From: Streptosporangiaceae bacterium | Lineage (GTDB): Bacteria; Actinomycetota; Actinomycetes; Streptosporangiales; Streptosporangiaceae | DNA length: 7,169 nt | NCBI GenBank assembly: GCA_030045215.1 | Contig: JASIBJ010000114.1 | Location: 1-7,169, forward strand | Direction: 5' to 3' | In this document: one piece after another, positions 1 through 6,723 of the stretch | How positions within the stretch are numbered: position 1 is the stretch's first letter | Layout: the number at the start of each line of letters is the position of its first letter | Made by a program: the position numbers and the translations under genes | The notes under the pieces: model-generated | Seen by the model: the letters and a program-made list of their open reading frames with translations, nothing else | What the model was told of the DNA's origin: nothing | Database searches by the model: none

Positions 1-528
1 CTGCTGCTGCTTGACGAGCCGACGACGGGCCTGGACCCGGTTGGCCGGCGTGAGGTGTGGGAGGCAGTACGCGGCCTCGCCGCGGGCGGCACCGGGATCT
101 TGCTGACCACGCACTATCTGGGGGAAGCCGACGAACTAGCCGACCATGTCGTCGTAATCGATCACGGGCGCGCGGTCGCCGCCGGCTCCCTGAGCGACCT
201 CAAGGCGAGCGTCGGCCGCGACGTTATCGAGGTCTCCGTCGCCGATCCGGCGTCACTGTCGGCGGCGGGCGACGTCCTGCGGCGGGCCACGGCGGCCGAG
301 CCCCGGCTTGACCCGGTGAGCCGCCGGGCTCACGTCGCGGCCAGCGGCGGGTCTGCGGAACTGGGCACCGTGATCGACCGCCTGGCCGAAGCGGCCATCG
401 CCGTCGAGGAGATCGGCATTCGCAGGCCCACGCTCGACGAGGTGTTCCTGACCCTGACCGGCGAGTCCGCCCGGGGAGAAGGAGAACCAGCCCTGACCGG
501 GCAGGCGCATGAGAGGAGCCAGAAATGA
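1..528 (+). CDS. ABC transporter ATP-binding protein, DrrA-like (5' end outside window)
   Basis: This is the C-terminal part (about 175 residues) of the ATPase of an ABC-2 type exporter. The visible protein opens at the Walker B motif (LLLLDEP), followed by the D-loop (TTGLDP) and the switch histidine in LLTTH. The Walker A and LSGGQ signature lie upstream of the window. After the nucleotide-binding core comes the C-terminal extension typical of the DrrA/daunorubicin-resistance group: VVVIDHGR, a ferredoxin-like segment, and the family hallmark RRPTLDEVFLTLTG. The stop codon TGA (526-528) overlaps the ATG of the permease in an ATGA junction, so the two genes are translationally coupled. The protein should sit on the cytoplasmic face and drive efflux of a hydrophobic substrate or antibiotic by ATP hydrolysis; the substrate cannot be told. 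An in-frame GTG at 55 lies inside the domain and is not a credible start. Confidence 0.95.
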   Translation: MLLLDEPTTGLDPVGRREVWEAVRGLAAGGTGILLTTHYLGEADELADHVVVIDHGRAVAAGSLSDLKASVGRDVIEVSVADPASLSAAGDVLRRATAAEPRLDPVSRRAHVAASGGSAELGTVIDRLAEAAIAVEEIGIRRPTLDEVFLTLTGESARGEGEPALTGQAHERSQK

Positions 529-1307
529 TCGTGACCGAGGCTTTCGCCCGGCCCGCTCGCGCGCCGGGCACCACCGGCTCGGCGCTGCACGTGGCGCGCC
601 GCGTGCTGCTGAAGTACATCAGGACGCCGGGCCTGAGCGTCATGGGCATCGTGCAGTCCGGCATGTTCTTGTTCAGCTTCAGGTACGTCTTCGGCGGCGC
701 GATCCATGCCGGGCCGGTGAGCTACGTCAACTATCTCGTCCCGGCCTACGTCGCCACGGTTGTCCTGTTCACCGGCGGCGGCATCGCGGTCGCGGTCGCA
801 GAGGACCGGGCGGCCGGGTTCACCGACCGGCTCCTGTCGCTGCCGGTGCCGCGGCTGTCGCTGGTGCTCGGCCGTACCCTGGCCGACTCCACGACCAACG
901 TGTGGTCGATCTTGACCACGGCGGCGCTCGGGTTCGCGTTCGGCTTCCGGCTGACGGGAACAGCAGCCGACGGCCTGGCCGCGCTCGGTCTCTGCCTGGT
1001 CTACGCGGTCGTCTTCACCGTCGTGTTCATCGTGATGGGCCTGTTCGCGCCGAGCGGGCAGGCGGCGCAGGGCATGTCGCTGATCGCGTTCGTGTTCGCG
1101 TTCATCTCCAGCGCGTACGTGCCGGCCGCTTCGATGCCCGGATGGCTGCAGCCGTTCTCCAGGTACCAGCCGGTAACGCCCATGGTCAACGCGGTCAGGT
1201 CGCTGCTGGCCGGCTCCGGCGGCGACGTCGCGTTGGCGCTGGCGTGGTCGGGCTTGCTGCTGGTCGTCTTCACTCCGATCGCGGTGCTTAAGTATCGGCA
1301 TGCGTGA
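525..1307 (+). CDS. ABC-2 type transporter permease, DrrB-like
   Basis: This 260-residue membrane protein is the transmembrane partner of the ATPase just upstream, forming a presumed drug or lipid exporter. I read about six hydrophobic segments, near residues 38-58, 68-92, 122-142, 150-176, 182-203 and 234-255. The cytoplasmic loop EDRAAGFTDRLLSLPVPR (93-110) matches the conserved ABC-2 loop that couples to the ATPase. The C-terminal PGWLQPFSRYQPVTPMVNA (205-223) is the usual DrrB-group signature. Length is normal for the family (about 250-280). The ATG at 525 overlaps the preceding TGA by 4 bp and has a good ribosome binding site, AGGAG at 514-518, six bases upstream. No regulator is visible within the window, so induction cannot be predicted. 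The assignment to an ABC-2 permease is firm; the substrate is unknown. Confidence 0.94.
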   Translation: MIVTEAFARPARAPGTTGSALHVARRVLLKYIRTPGLSVMGIVQSGMFLFSFRYVFGGAIHAGPVSYVNYLVPAYVATVVLFTGGGIAVAVAEDRAAGFTDRLLSLPVPRLSLVLGRTLADSTTNVWSILTTAALGFAFGFRLTGTAADGLAALGLCLVYAVVFTVVFIVMGLFAPSGQAAQGMSLIAFVFAFISSAYVPAASMPGWLQPFSRYQPVTPMVNAVRSLLAGSGGDVALALAWSGLLLVVFTPIAVLKYRHA

Positions 1308-1369
1308 TATTCATCCTGATTGAGGGGAACGAGGGGTTTACCGCGCCGGTCCGGTCTGTCACTTGGCGG

Positions 1370-1390
1370 CCGGCCAGCGCTGACGGCCGG
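1370..1390 (+). terminator. possible hairpin terminator after the ABC exporter genes
   Basis: A 6-bp GC stem, CCGGCC (1370-1375) and GGCCGG (1385-1390), encloses a 9-base loop, 63 bases after the permease stop. There is no T-tract, as is common for high-GC actinobacterial hairpins, so this may be a terminator or merely chance structure in GC-rich sequence. Confidence 0.25.
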
Positions 1391-1428
1391 GCTCCCGGTG
1401 GGCCGGTCGCCGGCGCGCGCCGGACACT

Positions 1429-1441
1429 TACGATGAGGGGA
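1429..1441 (+). promoter_or_regulatory. candidate leaderless promoter (-10 TACGAT) of the receiver/flavoprotein gene
   Basis: TACGAT (1429-1434) fits the actinobacterial -10 consensus TANNNT. Its last T is followed by exactly six bases before the ATG at 1441, which would put the transcription start on the A of the start codon. The GAGGGG directly abutting the ATG is too close to act as a ribosome binding site, which supports leaderless translation. No convincing -35 is seen 16-18 bases upstream. Confidence 0.5.
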
Positions 1442-3152
1442 TGCAGCCGTCGGAAACCGCGGAAACATCAGCACCGGACCAGCCCGCGCGGGCCCAGCAG
1501 CGGACAGCGATCATGACCGTCGACGATGACCCGGCGGTGTCCCGCGCTGTCGCCCGCGACCTGCGCCGCCGGTTCGGCGACCAGTACCGGATTGTCCGAG
1601 CCGAGTCTGGGGCGCAGGCGCTGGAGGCGCTGCGGGAGATGAACTGCGCGGCGACCTGGTCGCGGTCATCCTGGCCGACTTCCGGATGCCGGAGATGAAC
1701 GGCATCGAATTCCTCGAGCGCGCCATGGATGTCTATCCCGGAGCGCGGCGCGCCCTGCTCACGGCGTACGCGGACACGGGCGCGGCCATCGACGCCATCA
1801 ACGTCGTCGACCTCGACTACTACTTGCTCAAGCCGTGGGACCCGCCGGAGGAGAAGCTCTACCCGGTGGTGGATGCGCTGCTCGATACCTGGCTGTCCTC
1901 CGATCACCGGCCGGTGCCGGAGACCAAGGTGGTCGGCCACCGCTGGTCGGCCCGGTCCTCGGAGGTGCGCGAGTTCCTGGCGCGCAATCAGGTGCCCTAC
2001 CGGTGGTACGCCTCCGACGACGCCGAAGGACAGCGGCTGCTGGCCGCGGCCGCAACCGACGACCAAAGCCTGCCGCTTGTGGTTACCCCCGACGGGGAGT
2101 CGCTGATCCAGCCGACCGATGCCGAGCTGGCTAGCAGGGTTGGCCTGGCCACGACGCCGTCCGCGCGCTTCTACGACCTGGTCGTTATCGGCGGCGGCCC
2201 GGCCGGCCTCGGGTCCGCGGTGTACGGCGCATCCGAGGGATTGCGCACCGTGCTGGTCGAGCGGACCGCGACCGGCGGCCAGGCCGGCCAGTCCTCACGG
2301 ATCGAGAACTACCTCGGCTTTCCCGATGGCGTTTCTGGCGCCCAGCTGACCGACCGGGCCCGGCGGCAGGCGACGAAGTTCGGCGCCGAGGTCCTGACGG
2401 CGCGGGAGGTCACGGCCCTGGAGGTGCACGGGTCGGCCCGGACGATCCGGTTCGGCGATGGCACCGCCATCGACGCGCACTCCGTGATCCTGGCCACCGG
2501 CGTTACCTACCGCCAGCTGACAGCGCCGGGCGTGACCGAGTTCACCGGGCGGGGCGTCTACTACGGCTCGGCGCTCACGGAGGCAACGGGCTGCGTCGGA
2601 GAGGACATCTACATCGTCGGCGGGGCCAACTCGGCCGGGCAGGCGGCTGTCTACCTGTCGAAGGGCTGCAAGTCCGTGCACATCCTGGTGCGCGCGCCGT
2701 CCCTGACCAAGTCGATGTCGCACTACCTGATCGAGCAGGTCCAGTCGATCCCGTCCATCAAGGTGCACACCTGCACGGAGGTGGTGGAGGCCCGCGGTGA
2801 CGACCACCTGGAACAGCTGACGCTCAAGGACAGCACGACCGGCGAGACGCGCACGGTGGACGCGCATTACCTGTTCGTCTTCATCGGCGCGGCCCCGCTC
2901 ACCGACTGGCTCGACGGTGTGGTGCAGCGCGACGACCACGGGTTCATCCTGACCGGACCGGATCTGCTTGCGGCCGGCCAGCCGCCACGCGGCTGGCCGC
3001 TCGACCGCCCGCCCTACCACCTGGAGACCAGCGTGCCTGGCGTTTTCGCCGCCGGCGATGTCCGGGCCGAATCGGCCAAGCGGGTGGCGTCGGCCGTCGG
3101 CGAGGGTGCCATGGCCGTCATGCTCGTGCACCGCTACCTGGAGCAGCTATGA
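1441..3152 (+). CDS. frameshifted response-regulator receiver / glutaredoxin-like / thioredoxin-reductase-like FAD protein
   Basis: One gene in two frames: 1441-1698 holds the first half of a receiver domain, and the rest runs open in another frame to 3152. Restoring one base near 1643 gives about 570 residues. Receiver (about 22-150): acidic pair D28/D29, phospho-acceptor D80 in DFRMP, T108, and K131 in LLKPWD. A glutaredoxin-like segment follows (about 163-232), with WSARS (169-173) where glutaredoxins have WCxxC. The TrxR-like flavoprotein (about 245-570) shows the FAD motif GGGPAG (251-256), TGGQAGQSSRIENYLGF, a second Rossmann motif VGGANSAGQA, GAAP, and the FAD-binding AAGD near the end. 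The CxxC of true thioredoxin reductase is absent (YYGSAL in its place). It overlaps the downstream histidine kinase gene by 4 bp, so it is its likely cognate output: phosphorylation would control a cytoplasmic NAD(P)H flavoenzyme. The start at 1441 fits the leaderless promoter. As written, only 1686-3152 could give a flavoprotein, lacking the phosphorylation site. Confidence 0.85.
1639..1646 (+). other. one-base frameshift site inside the receiver domain
   Basis: The frame entering from 1441 reads ALEALREM up to 1641. The next family-like residues (LRGDLVAVILADFRMP) resume at CTG 1644 in a different frame, with only two bases (AA, 1642-1643) between. A single missing base, for example AAG to AA, explains the change. 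There is no homopolymer or slippery heptamer here, so programmed frameshifting is unlikely. A sequencing error or a real recent mutation are the alternatives. Confidence 0.85.
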
Positions 3153-4624
3153 CCACTGCGGAGAGCAGGCCGGCTCAGGAGCAGTCGAGCGAGCGGTGTA
3201 ACGGTGACGAGCTGCGAACCCTCTTCCTGTTCGAGCGGCTTGACCCCGACCAGATCGCCTGGCTCTGCCGCGAGGGCCGGGTGGTGCACGTTGCCGCCGG
3301 GCAGGTCTACGCGGAGGGAGACCCGGCAACGCACTTCTACGTGCTCCTCGAGGGCACGGTCGTGCTGTACCGGCGGATCGGCGACGCTGATGTCGAGGTG
3401 AACAGGACCTCGATGCGCGGCGTCTACGGCGGGGCTTTCTTTGCGTACCTCGGAGACCGCACTGCGCAGACCTACAACAACTCGATGTACGCGGCGGTCC
3501 CATCTCGGTTCTTTGTCCTCGAGGCGACGAAATTCGCCCAGCTCATGCAGGACTGGTTCCCGATGGCGGTGCACTTGCTCGAGGGCCTGTTCTTCGGGAC
3601 CAAGAACACCCAGGAGGCAATCGGCCAGCGTGAGCGTCTGCTGGCCCTCGGATCGCTGTCGGCCGGGCTGACACACGAGCTCAACAACCCCGCGGCCGCG
3701 GCGGTCCGCGCGACCGGCATCCTGCGAGAGCGGCTGGCAGGCTTGCGCCGCGGTCTGGCCAAGGTCGCAGGCGGTCCGCATGACGGTGCCGTGCTCGCCG
3801 CGCTGCTGCGGCTGCAGGGCGAGGAGGCGGACCGGGTGAGTCACGCCCCCGCTCTCGGCCCGCTGGAGACGAGCGACCGTGAGGACGAGATCAGCGACTG
3901 GCTCGACGACCATAACGTGGCTGACGGCTGGCAGATGGCGTCGTCGTTCGTGCAGGCCGGGGTGGACACCGACTGGCTCGACGAGGCGGCGCAGGCACTG
4001 AGAGCGGCCTGCCCGGGCGAGTACGACCTCGGCGGCGCGCTGCGCTGGCTCGGCGACACCGTTGAGACCGAACTGCTGTTGACCGAGATAACGGACTCGG
4101 TCAACCGGATCTCGGCCCTGGTCGGCGCGGCCCGGCAGTACTCCCAGCTCGATCGCGCCCCCTACCAGGTCGTCGACGTGCACGAGCTGCTGGACAGCAC
4201 GCTGGTGATGCTGAGCGACAAGCTCGGCTCCGGCATCACCGTGGTCAAGCACTACGACCGCAGCCTGCCGCGCATCCCGTGCTATCCGGCCGAGCTCAAT
4301 CAGGTGTGGACCAACCTGATCGACAACGCGGTGGCGGCCATGTCCGGCTCCGGCACGCTGACGATCACGACCAGGTGGGACGGTGACATGGCCCTGATCG
4401 AGTTCGCCGACACCGGACCTGGCGTGCCGGCCGAGCTACGTGAGCGCATCTTTGAGCCGTTCTTCACCACCAAGCCGGTCGGGCAGGGTACCGGGCTCGG
4501 CCTGGACATCTCCTCGCGGATCGTGGTCACCCGCCATCACGGCGACCTGCGGGTGGAGTCAGAACCGGGCAACACCCGCTTCCAGGTGCGCCTCCCGCTG
4601 ACGGATCCGTCAGTTACCGAATAG
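3149..4624 (+). CDS. soluble sensor histidine kinase with N-terminal cyclic-nucleotide-binding-like domain
   Basis: This 491-residue protein has no membrane segment. Residues about 20-145 form a CRP-like beta-roll ([34 protein letters not shown]). The kinase part has the H-box [12 protein letters not shown] with phospho-acceptor H176, N-box [15 protein letters not shown] (384-398), G1 box DTGPGVP (421-427), F-box FEPFFTTK (435-442) and G2 box GQGTGLGL (445-452), so all catalytic motifs are intact. The nucleotide phosphate cassette is degenerate, reading [11 protein letters not shown] where CRP-type domains have a Glu after Gly and a later Arg. H-box to N-box distance is about 208 residues, roughly 100 more than usual, with an acidic insert around 205-300. 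The ATG overlaps the upstream TGA, with GGAG at 3140-3143 as ribosome binding site. It is the probable kinase for the upstream receiver/flavoprotein. Its signal is unknown. Confidence 0.92.
   Translation: MTTAESRPAQEQSSERCNGDELRTLFLFERLDPDQIAWLCREGRVVHVAAGQVYAEGDPATHFYVLLEGTVVLYRRIGDADVEVNRTSMRGVYGGAFFAYLGDRTAQTYNNSMYAAVPSRFFVLEATKFAQLMQDWFPMAVHLLEGLFFGTKNTQEAIGQRERLLALGSLSAGLTHELNNPAAAAVRATGILRERLAGLRRGLAKVAGGPHDGAVLAALLRLQGEEADRVSHAPALGPLETSDREDEISDWLDDHNVADGWQMASSFVQAGVDTDWLDEAAQALRAACPGEYDLGGALRWLGDTVETELLLTEITDSVNRISALVGAARQYSQLDRAPYQVVDVHELLDSTLVMLSDKLGSGITVVKHYDRSLPRIPCYPAELNQVWTNLIDNAVAAMSGSGTLTITTRWDGDMALIEFADTGPGVPAELRERIFEPFFTTKPVGQGTGLGLDISSRIVVTRHHGDLRVESEPGNTRFQVRLPLTDPSVTE
4598..4613. 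terminator. 16-bp perfect palindrome at the convergent gene junction, candidate bidirectional hairpin
   Basis: CTGACGGATCCGTCAG is a perfect inverted repeat. In RNA of either strand it can form a 6-bp stem (CTGACG/CGTCAG) with a GATC loop. It lies within the last codons of the histidine kinase gene and covers the stop codon of the opposing PPOX gene. There is no T-tract on either side, so its role as a terminator is only suggested by its position. Confidence 0.4.
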
Positions 4625-5050
4625 CCGCGCCGGGGTCAGCAGGATCGCGGTACGCCGCTCGGCGGCCATCACCCGGTCGTACTCGTCGAAATCCTCGTGC
4701 GTGCCGCCTGCGGCAATGAAGATCTCGCGGAGCAGCAAGCGCAGCCGCTCGGCGTCGAGTCCGGGGAGCGGGTCGTCCGGGCCAGCCAGCTCGACCGGCC
4801 CCTCCACGGCCGCCCACTGCCAGCCCGCCCGCAGCACGATGGTCGCGCGCGGATGCTCGCGCAGGTAGCGCAGCTTGCGGCTGTCCCCGCGGGCGACGAC
4901 GCCCACCACCTCAGCGCCAGTCACGGGATGGCTGAGCACTCCGGCGTTGGTCACGGAGGCATGCGCGGTCCCGTCCGGCCGGGCGATCGCGACGACTGCC
5001 AGCCCGTGGTCTGCGGCGACCAGGCGCGTGAACGGCTCGATGTCGACCAT
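4610..5050 (-). CDS. PPOX-class F420-dependent (or flavin-dependent) oxidoreductase family protein
   Basis: A small split beta-barrel protein of about 146 residues of the pyridoxamine-phosphate-oxidase-like superfamily. Recognisable stretches are DHGLAVVAIARPDGTAHAS, VTNAGVLSHPVTG, VARGDSRKLRYLREHPRAT (typical cofactor phosphate-binding strand and helix) and AGWQWAAVEGPVELAGPDD. The pattern resembles the actinobacterial PPOX-class F420-dependent group (TIGR03618-like). Members bind F420, FMN or heme, so the cofactor is inferred, not proven. I prefer the ATG at 5050 (MVDIEPF), which matches where family members usually begin. An in-frame ATG at 5074 adds eight residues. A weak -10-like TAGGCT (5063-5058) sits just upstream of the shorter start. 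It follows the Ser/Thr kinase gene on the same strand (71 bp gap; 47 bp from the longer start) and converges on the histidine kinase gene with a 15-bp overlap. Confidence 0.88.
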   Translation of the reverse strand: MVDIEPFTRLVAADHGLAVVAIARPDGTAHASVTNAGVLSHPVTGAEVVGVVARGDSRKLRYLREHPRATIVLRAGWQWAAVEGPVELAGPDDPLPGLDAERLRLLLREIFIAAGGTHEDFDEYDRVMAAERRTAILLTPARLFGN

Positions 5051-5121
5051 GAGCCGGAGCCTACTCGCCAGCATGCTGCCGGGACCGGACTCTGCGACCC
5101 GATGGGGCGCCGCCAGGGCGG

Positions 5122-6561
5122 TCAGCCGCCCAGGGCGTTGCCGGTGAAGCCGTTCCCGCCGTTGCCGTTCCCGCCGTTGCCGCCGTTGCCGTTCCCGCCG
5201 AAGTGATGGTGGTGATGGCCGAATCCGAAGCCGAAGCCGCCAGGCCAGACCGAGGCCACGATTGTCACCAGGCTCCCGGCCGGCTGCGGGCCCGCCGGAT
5301 TGACCGCCACGACCTGGCCGGGAGGCTCGCTAAAGGTCTGATCGAGCTGAACGCGCACCTTGAAGCCCTCGGCTTGCAGCTGCCGGACAGCGACCTGAGT
5401 CGGCTGCCCGATGAGCGCGGCCCGCTGCACGTCCACCAGCCGCAGCGCCGGGGCACTGGTGTGAGCGCCGGCGGTCGGCTTGCCGGGCGCGGACCCTGAA
5501 CCGCCCTGGGCCAGAGCCACGCCTGCGGTGATCGCAATCGCCAGCGCGACGACGCCGGCGGCCACCATTCCGGCCCGGCGCCGGCGGGGCACGTGGTGGC
5601 CGGGGCGCCCGGCCGGCAGCCGGGTAGCGAGCGTCGGGTGGTTGGCGCCTGGCCGGGCGTTGGCCCCGGGTCCGGGGACGGCTGCGAGCCACGGACCAGG
5701 TACGGACGGCTGCCGATCCTGGTCCGTCGCCGGCAGGCCCGTTTGCTGATCGCGCAGCTGCACGGCCAGCCGAGCAGCATCCCCGGCGCTCGCGGGCCTG
5801 GCCGCCGGGTCCTTCGCCGTGAGCTGCGCGATGAAGTGCACGATCGGCGGCGGAACGGAGGCGGGCAGTGGCGGGAACGCGCGCTCCCGGTGCGCGGATG
5901 CGACCTCGAGCGCCGATCCGGTGAACGGCACGTCGCCGGCCAGGCACTCGTACCCGACCACGCCCAGCGAATACAGATCACCGGCTGGCGTCGCCCTGGC
6001 CCCGCCGGCTCGTTCGGGCGCGATGTAAGACGGCGTACCGATCACCAGGCCGGTACTGGTGATGGGCGCGGAGCCAAGCGTGTGCGAGAGGCCGAAGTCG
6101 GTGATCTTCACCACACCACCGGGCGCCAGCATGAGGTTGGCCGGCTTAACGTCGCGGTGTACCAGGCCCGCTGAGTGCGCCGCCTGCAGGCCAGAGGCCG
6201 CCTGCGCCAGAATGTCCATAGCGCGGCCAGGGCTCAGGGGACCGTGGTCGATCACCTGGGACAGCGACGGTCCGTCGATGAGCTCCATGACCAGGTAGGG
6301 CGGGATCCCCTGCTCGGAGTCGCAGAAGTCGTACACGCGAGCCACGTTGACGTCGGATAGGCGGCCGGCGAGCTGTGCCTCGTTCCTGAACCGCAGGAGG
6401 GTCTCGTCGCTTCTGGCCCGGCTCGGGTGGAGCAGCTTGATCGCCACCGGCCGGTCGAGCACGGTGTCGTGGGCGCGCCACACCTCGCTGTACCCGCCCG
6501 AGCCAATCCGGCATTCGAGCTGATAGCGGGATCCGAGCAAGCTGCCGTCCGAGAGTGACAT
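5122..6561 (-). CDS. membrane Ser/Thr protein kinase with one PASTA domain and His/Gly-Asn-rich tail
   Basis: A 479-residue Hanks-type kinase of the PknB-like group. Kinase domain (about 13-270): glycine loop IGSGGYSEV (19-27), VAIK lysine K42, catalytic loop HRDVKPANLM (D137), DFG (155-157), activation segment with T170 and T176, and APE (181-183). A Pro/Gly-rich juxtamembrane linker (about 271-325) ends in the basic RRRR. A single transmembrane helix follows (about 331-351), then an external Ala/Gly/Thr linker and one PASTA domain (about 371-436); PknB itself carries four. The protein ends in an unusual tail of Gly-Phe repeats, five histidines (449-453) and Gly-Asn repeats. The start ATG at 6561 has two purine-rich sites upstream on the minus strand: AGGAGG 12 bases away and AGGAG three bases away. 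PASTA domains usually sense peptidoglycan or muropeptides, so a cell-wall role is possible. It is transcribed divergently from the MFS gene. Confidence 0.95.
   Translation of the reverse strand: MSLSDGSLLGSRYQLECRIGSGGYSEVWRAHDTVLDRPVAIKLLHPSRARSDETLLRFRNEAQLAGRLSDVNVARVYDFCDSEQGIPPYLVMELIDGPSLSQVIDHGPLSPGRAMDILAQAASGLQAAHSAGLVHRDVKPANLMLAPGGVVKITDFGLSHTLGSAPITSTGLVIGTPSYIAPERAGGARATPAGDLYSLGVVGYECLAGDVPFTGSALEVASAHRERAFPPLPASVPPPIVHFIAQLTAKDPAARPASAGDAARLAVQLRDQQTGLPATDQDRQPSVPGPWLAAVPGPGANARPGANHPTLATRLPAGRPGHHVPRRRRAGMVAAGVVALAIAITAGVALAQGGSGSAPGKPTAGAHTSAPALRLVDVQRAALIGQPTQVAVRQLQAEGFKVRVQLDQTFSEPPGQVVAVNPAGPQPAGSLVTIVASVWPGGFGFGFGHHHHHFGGNGNGGNGGNGNGGNGFTGNALGG
5152..5199. repeat. short tandem repeats encoding the Gly-Asn tail
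   Basis: The segment is built from GTTCCCGCC, GTTGCC and GTTGCCGCC units. The 15-base block GTTGCCGTTCCCGCC occurs at 5161-5175 and again at 5185-5199. On the minus strand it encodes the GN/GGN repeats of the kinase C-terminus. All units are multiples of three, so copy-number change would keep the frame. Confidence 0.8.
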
Positions 6562-6676
6562 CTGCTCCTGTTACCTCCTAGTGGGCCCAGTCAATCATGG
6601 CCGGAGCGGCCTGAAGGCTGGGTCCGGAGAATCACGTCATGACCGTGGCAGCGATCACGCCAGCTCGTCGGCATTC

Positions 6677-6705
6677 TTGAAGAAGTTCTGTGATAGAACT
6701 AAAAT
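6677..6705 (+). promoter_or_regulatory. sigma70-type promoter for the MFS gene (TTGAAG-N17-TAAAAT)
   Basis: A -35 TTGAAG (6677-6682) and a -10 TAAAAT (6700-6705) are separated by exactly 17 bases. This close match to the housekeeping consensus is rare in such GC-rich DNA. Transcription would start near 6712, giving a leader of about 33 bases before the GTG at 6745. Confidence 0.75.
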
Positions 6706-6723
6706 AAGTTCTGTTACAGAGAT
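6684..6723. promoter_or_regulatory. tandem operator-like inverted repeats overlapping the MFS promoter
   Basis: The first site, AGTTCTGTGATAGAACT (6684-6700), has perfect 6-bp arms and fills the -35/-10 spacer. The second, AGTTCTGTTACAGAGAT (6707-6723), shares its first eight bases, contains the perfect core TCTGTTACAGA (6710-6720), and covers the predicted transcription start. The two sites start 23 bp apart. AGAACT (6695-6700) and AGTTCT (6707-6712) also form an inverted pair flanking the -10. This placement is what is expected for a TetR- or MarR-type repressor controlling a drug-efflux gene; the repressor gene is not in the window. Confidence 0.65.

Noticed and set aside
330..1301. A long (323-codon) minus-strand open frame opposite the ABC genes
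   Set aside because: Its product is an Arg/Asp/Glu/His/Gln-rich string without any domain, as expected from the antisense of GC-rich codons. The plus strand has two well-supported transporter genes.
1304..1516. A 70-codon plus-strand open frame starting at GTG 1304, after the permease
   Set aside because: It runs through the hairpins and promoter of the intergenic gap and into the receiver gene in another frame. Its sequence is Arg/Gly/Pro-rich like a GC-rich shadow frame, with no recognisable domain.
1639..1650. Programmed ribosomal frameshifting in the receiver domain
   Set aside because: No slippery heptamer, homopolymer run or obvious stimulatory structure at the junction; a simple base loss explains the data better.
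3134..4252. A 372-codon minus-strand open frame opposite the histidine kinase
   Set aside because: Low-complexity His/Arg/Val composition and no motif; the opposite strand has every histidine kinase box in frame.
4697..5206. A plus-strand open frame ending in Pro-Leu-Phe-Pro repeats
   Set aside because: The repeats are the antisense reading of the kinase Gly-Asn tail, and the rest is antisense to the PPOX gene.
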